This document shows, in pieces, positions 31,255-33,996 of a stretch of DNA of 33,996 nucleotides. The DNA comes from Oscillospiraceae bacterium. Its GTDB lineage: Bacteria; Bacillota; Clostridia; Oscillospirales; Oscillospiraceae. The stretch lies in the NCBI GenBank assembly GCA_031270395.1, contig JAISXU010000024.1, positions 1-33,996 of the forward strand, read 5' to 3'. Numbering within the stretch: the stretch's first letter is position 1; the number at the start of each line of letters is the position of its first letter. The position numbers and the translations under genes were made by a program. The notes under the pieces were generated by a model. It ran no database searches, was not told the DNA's origin, and saw only the letters and a program-made list of their open reading frames with translations.

Positions 31255-32270
31255 GGCGCGGCCTCCTCGTTGCCGGCGACGGGCACAGCGTCCTCACTGC
31301 CGGCGACAGGCGCGGCGTCCTCGCTGCCGGCGACGGGTACGAGCTTGCCGAACAGAACGTACCGCGCGTCGTTGAAATCGTAGACGCACGTGGACAGCGT
31401 CACAACGCGGTCGTCCGCCCCCACGGGAACGTCGGCGGAGAACGCCGAGCCGGCCTTCAGGGAGGCAATCCATTCAAGGAAATCGTCGTCCGACGAGAAA
31501 TATACCCGCCACGCCTCGTTGCTTGTGGCCGCGACATAACCGGCAAAAAGCCGTATCTCGTAATTGCCGTCCGTCGTGAGCAGCCGAAACGCCGGATGCG
31601 CGTTGTAGAATGATTGATTTCTGTAGAGGGACAGCGTCCAAAACATACTGTGGTTGCGCATGTTGTGACCGTAAATTATGGTGTTCCTGTCCGAAAAGCC
31701 GCGCTTGTTGCGATAGTCGACGAACAGCGTACCCGCTCCGTTTTGCCTGTGATCAAACAGATGCGTCAGATAATATGTGTTGTCCGCGCCGTGTACGACG
31801 GGGTAATTCACGTTTGTTCCCGTGCACAGCAGCCACGCCGCGAAATCGGAGTTGACGCCGCTCAGACCCTCAAAATCCACCTCCGGCCAATAGTCCGGAG
31901 CGGGATTGTCCACGTAGCTCGGTTTTGCGGACTCTTCCGAAGCCGTCTCACCCGGCGGGACGGCGACAGCCGGCGGCGTAGTTTCCGGCGCGAGGGACGA
32001 CGGCTCGGGCGGCGCCGTCTCCCCGGGGAGACTGACATTGGGCGGAGGCTTGACAAATTCACGTTCGATGTAGCCGTACGCGTCGTCCGCTTTTTTATAT
32101 TCGAGCATGCTGTCGATAAGCTTGTAGCCGGAAACAAGCATCACGCAGACGCATAACGCGAGGACGGCGTACCGCAGCGCCGAGCGGCCTTTTTTGCCGG
32201 AAGCCCCGCGCCGCCCACGGCCTTCCGGCGCGCTCCCGTTATTTTCATTGCGGCGTTTAGCGGCAAACAT
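31251..32270 (-). CDS. srtB: class B sortase
   Basis: A 339-residue transpeptidase. It has a basic N-terminus, a membrane anchor at about residues 32-50 and a Pro-rich stalk (about 75-120), then the sortase domain with His202 in I-I-Y-G-H-N-M, Cys295 in T-L-S-T-C-V-Y and an Arg in A-R-Y-V-L-F-G-K-L. Class B enzymes join proteins bearing NPQTN-like signals to peptidoglycan or act in special surface roles. The C-terminus carries three 9-residue repeats (P-V-A-G-S-E-D-A-x), an unusual tail. GGAGGG lies 8 nt before the ATG. No obvious sorting-signal substrate is in the window. Confidence 0.9.
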   Translation of the reverse strand: MFAAKRRNENNGSAPEGRGRRGASGKKGRSALRYAVLALCVCVMLVSGYKLIDSMLEYKKADDAYGYIEREFVKPPPNVSLPGETAPPEPSSLAPETTPPAVAVPPGETASEESAKPSYVDNPAPDYWPEVDFEGLSGVNSDFAAWLLCTGTNVNYPVVHGADNTYYLTHLFDHRQNGAGTLFVDYRNKRGFSDRNTIIYGHNMRNHSMFWTLSLYRNQSFYNAHPAFRLLTTDGNYEIRLFAGYVAATSNEAWRVYFSSDDDFLEWIASLKAGSAFSADVPVGADDRVVTLSTCVYDFNDARYVLFGKLVPVAGSEDAAPVAGSEDAVPVAGNEEAAP

Positions 32271-32361
32271 ACGTTTTTCCCTCCGTCATTCGCTCCCGCG
32301 ATCCCGTTTATCTCGATATAACCGACATAATCCTAACATAGTATGCGAGGCTTGTAAAGAT

Positions 32362-33633
32362 ATGAAGATTTTCACGTGCTTTTTGACGGCGGCGGCAGCG
32401 CTGCTGCTGACGTGCGTCCCGGGCTTTCGGAATGACGCCCTCGCGGCGCCGGACGGCGGGACGAAGGCGTTTGCGCCGACGCGCGTCTATGAGGAGGCCG
32501 GCTTCACCGATGTCGACCCGGAGGCGTGGTACGCGCAATATGTCAAGACGGCGTATGAATACGGCCTGATGGACGGCAGACCGGGGGGCGTTTTTGACCC
32601 CGGCGGCGAGCTGACAGTCGCCGAGGCTGTTAAGCTCGCCGCCACGCTGCACATGATATACCACGGGAAAAGTCTCGGCTTTGAACCGGCGACGCCGTGG
32701 TACGGCGCGTATACCGACGCCGCGATAAGATGGGGCGTCGCCGAGCCGCTTGTGAGCTATACGGCGCCGGCCGCGCGCGCGCTGCTCGCGGAGCTCGTCG
32801 GTAACGCGCTGCCTCCGGACGTGTACGCGCCTATCAGCGCGGAGGACGACTGCAGCATACCGGACGTCTCGCCGGACGAGCGCTTCGGGCAGTCCGTGTA
32901 TATGCTGTACCGCGCGGGCATGCTCACGGGCGACCCCGAATACGCTCTGTTCCGTCCCGACGCCACAGTCACGCGCGCGCAGGCCGCGGCCGTCGCGGTA
33001 CGCGCCGCCGTACCGGAGTACAGAGTCCGCCCGTCGCCCCCGGAGCAGTTTTCGGCGGATGAGATATATTCCCTGCGCTCCGGCGCGGTGATGCAGCTGG
33101 ACACCTACGACGCCATTGGAACGCATATACGCACGGGCAGCGCGTTCTTCATCTCATCATCGGGGCTGGCGGCGACGAGTCTGCACGTGCTTGAATACAG
33201 CGAACACGTGACCGCCACCCTCGCGGACGGCTCACAGCGCGAGATGGTCGAGGTGGTCGCGTATGACGCTGGAACGGACGTCGCCGTGATACGCGTGGAG
33301 GGCGAGGGGTACGATTGCCTCAAGCTCACGCGCTCCGGCACGCTCAAGCCCGGCGCCTCCGTATTTGTAATAAGCAACCACCTCGGGTTTAGCAACTCGA
33401 TAACACAGGGCGTCGTATCGCAGCCGTCGCGCGCCGTCGAAGGGCAGGACCTCGTACAGTTTACGGCGCACATATCCTTTGGCAGCGGCGGCGCGCCGCT
33501 CATCGACAGCCACGGCTTTGCCGTAGGCATCGCCAGCGGGTCGTTTGCCTCGGGGCAGAGTCTGAATCTCGCCATACCCGCGGAGGCGGTCTTCCCTCTT
33601 GTGCCGAAATTATATACCCCCGTGGCCGCATGA
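32362..33633 (+). CDS. SLH-domain trypsin-like serine protease
   Basis: About 423 residues from the ATG at 32362, chosen because a signal peptide begins there. Three SLH-like segments follow: G-F-T-D-V-D-P-E-A-W-Y onward, a degenerate one from W-Y-G-A-Y, and P-D-V-S-P-D-E-R-F to about residue 215. These modules bind pyruvylated cell-wall polymer. A DegP/HtrA-type protease domain (about 250-420) has His275, Asp306 and Ser375 (F-G-S-G-G-A-P-L). No PDZ domain follows. It is probably a surface-anchored protease. It diverges from the sortase gene; the longer open frame upstream has no conserved sequence. Confidence 0.85.
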   Translation: MKIFTCFLTAAAALLLTCVPGFRNDALAAPDGGTKAFAPTRVYEEAGFTDVDPEAWYAQYVKTAYEYGLMDGRPGGVFDPGGELTVAEAVKLAATLHMIYHGKSLGFEPATPWYGAYTDAAIRWGVAEPLVSYTAPAARALLAELVGNALPPDVYAPISAEDDCSIPDVSPDERFGQSVYMLYRAGMLTGDPEYALFRPDATVTRAQAAAVAVRAAVPEYRVRPSPPEQFSADEIYSLRSGAVMQLDTYDAIGTHIRTGSAFFISSSGLAATSLHVLEYSEHVTATLADGSQREMVEVVAYDAGTDVAVIRVEGEGYDCLKLTRSGTLKPGASVFVISNHLGFSNSITQGVVSQPSRAVEGQDLVQFTAHISFGSGGAPLIDSHGFAVGIASGSFASGQSLNLAIPAEAVFPLVPKLYTPVAA

Positions 33634-33670
33634 ACAATTCGTCCTCACGGACTGCTCTCTCGTCCCATCC

Positions 33671-33689
33671 GTGCGGCGGAACGCCGCAC
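33671..33689 (+). terminator. stem-loop after the SLH protease
   Basis: GTGCGGCG and CGCCGCAC pair around GAA, 37 bp after the stop. There is no U-tract, so it is only a candidate terminator. Confidence 0.4.
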
Positions 33690-33696
33690 GGGCGAC

Positions 33697-33738
33697 CCGG
33701 ACAGCACCGGACAGCCAGACAGCCGGACAGCCGGACAG
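33697..33738 (+). repeat. short tandem octamer array
   Basis: Five units of CCGGACAG (one interrupted by CA, one with an A for G) in the non-coding stretch between the SLH protease and the second MITE. Slippage-type repeat; no function evident. Confidence 0.7.
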
Positions 33739-33839
33739 AAATACCCCGCAGGGGCACCCTTATAGACATGTAATGGATTATGTGTTATACTACACAGCGC
33801 GTAAGCACACACAGCGACGATTCGCTGTAAGTAAATTCT

Positions 33840-33996
33840 GGTTCGGGTGTCAAAAGTCCGTCTGACGATAAGCGTGCCGATTTTTTCGTCAGACTATACA
33901 AAAAACGCAGCGAATACTTTGTGTATTCGCGAGGCTTTTTGTGACGTATGACGGAATAAATCGCCGCTTAGCGGTGGGCGTGACTTTCGACTCCCG
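33840..33996 (+). mobile_element. MITE copy 2, truncated by the window edge
   Basis: Begins GGTTCGGGTGTCAAAAGTC and follows copy 1 (14005-14165, opposite strand) base for base with about ten substitutions. The far terminal repeat is entered but diverged (ACTTTCGACTCCCG), and about 4 bp lie beyond the edge, giving the same 161-bp length. Internal stems GTCTGACGA/TCGTCAGAC and GCGAATAC/GTATTCGC are perfect here and partly broken in copy 1. The target duplication cannot be tested. Confidence 0.85.

Overview
The window looks like a chromosomal segment of a GC-rich, endospore-forming anaerobe of the Bacillota, probably class Clostridia. The evidence is a complete gerA-type spore germination operon, a SpoIVFA/SpoIVFB-like pair, a TepA-like ClpP protease, a class B sortase, an SLH-anchored protease, a glycyl radical enzyme and an AcsE-type methyltransferase. 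No rRNA, tRNA, CRISPR array or prophage was recognised.

Layout. 1-179 is the 5' part of a PIN-domain gene. 419-4443 (minus) is the germination receptor operon gerA-gerC-small membrane ORF-gerB. 4738-12130 is a catabolic-looking locus: a divergent LysR regulator, a cupin protein, a complete ribose-type ABC importer (ATPase, two permeases, binding lipoprotein) and a MIF-like tautomerase. 12194-13849 is glnS. After a MITE come a SpoIVFA-like protein and a site-2 protease (14202-15429). 15480-16983 (minus) holds acsE, rpmA and rplU with a probable rplU leader. 17399-19927 is a large glycyl radical enzyme with no activase beside it. 20146-23046 is a hybrid sensor kinase with two periplasmic-binding-type domains. 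23366-24052 is TepA-like. 24075-26620 (minus) is lysA plus an MFS transporter. 26958-29906 (minus) is rfbF and a NatAB-type ABC exporter. 30271-33633 holds a short-chain dehydrogenase lacking the usual catalytic lysine, a sortase B and an SLH-trypsin-like protease.

The intergenic DNA is the most unusual part. At least four families of short interspersed repeats share this one window. (1) A 161-bp MITE with 19-bp terminal inverted repeats and a 7-bp target duplication at 14005-14165, with a second copy running off the right edge. (2) A roughly 120-145-bp multi-hairpin palindromic element at 17164, 26786 and 30072, plus a fragment at 23156. Its stems differ between copies by compensatory base changes. 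(3) A 20-bp motif, GGATAAGACTTTTCGAGCGG, in four copies. (4) A 19-bp repeat that flanks the sugar-transport module. A perfect heptamer tandem repeat also lies just upstream of the glycyl radical enzyme.

The clearest working unit is the LysR/cupin/ABC/tautomerase locus. It probably imports a sugar-like or related small molecule under LysR control, but the substrate cannot be read from the sequence. The spore genes point to a sporulation/germination background, and the SLH protein and sortase to a Gram-positive envelope. Start codons were revised from the longest open frame for several genes (cupin, ABC ATPase, glnS, rplU, lysA, MFS, natA, SLH protease) using ribosome-binding sites and family N-termini.
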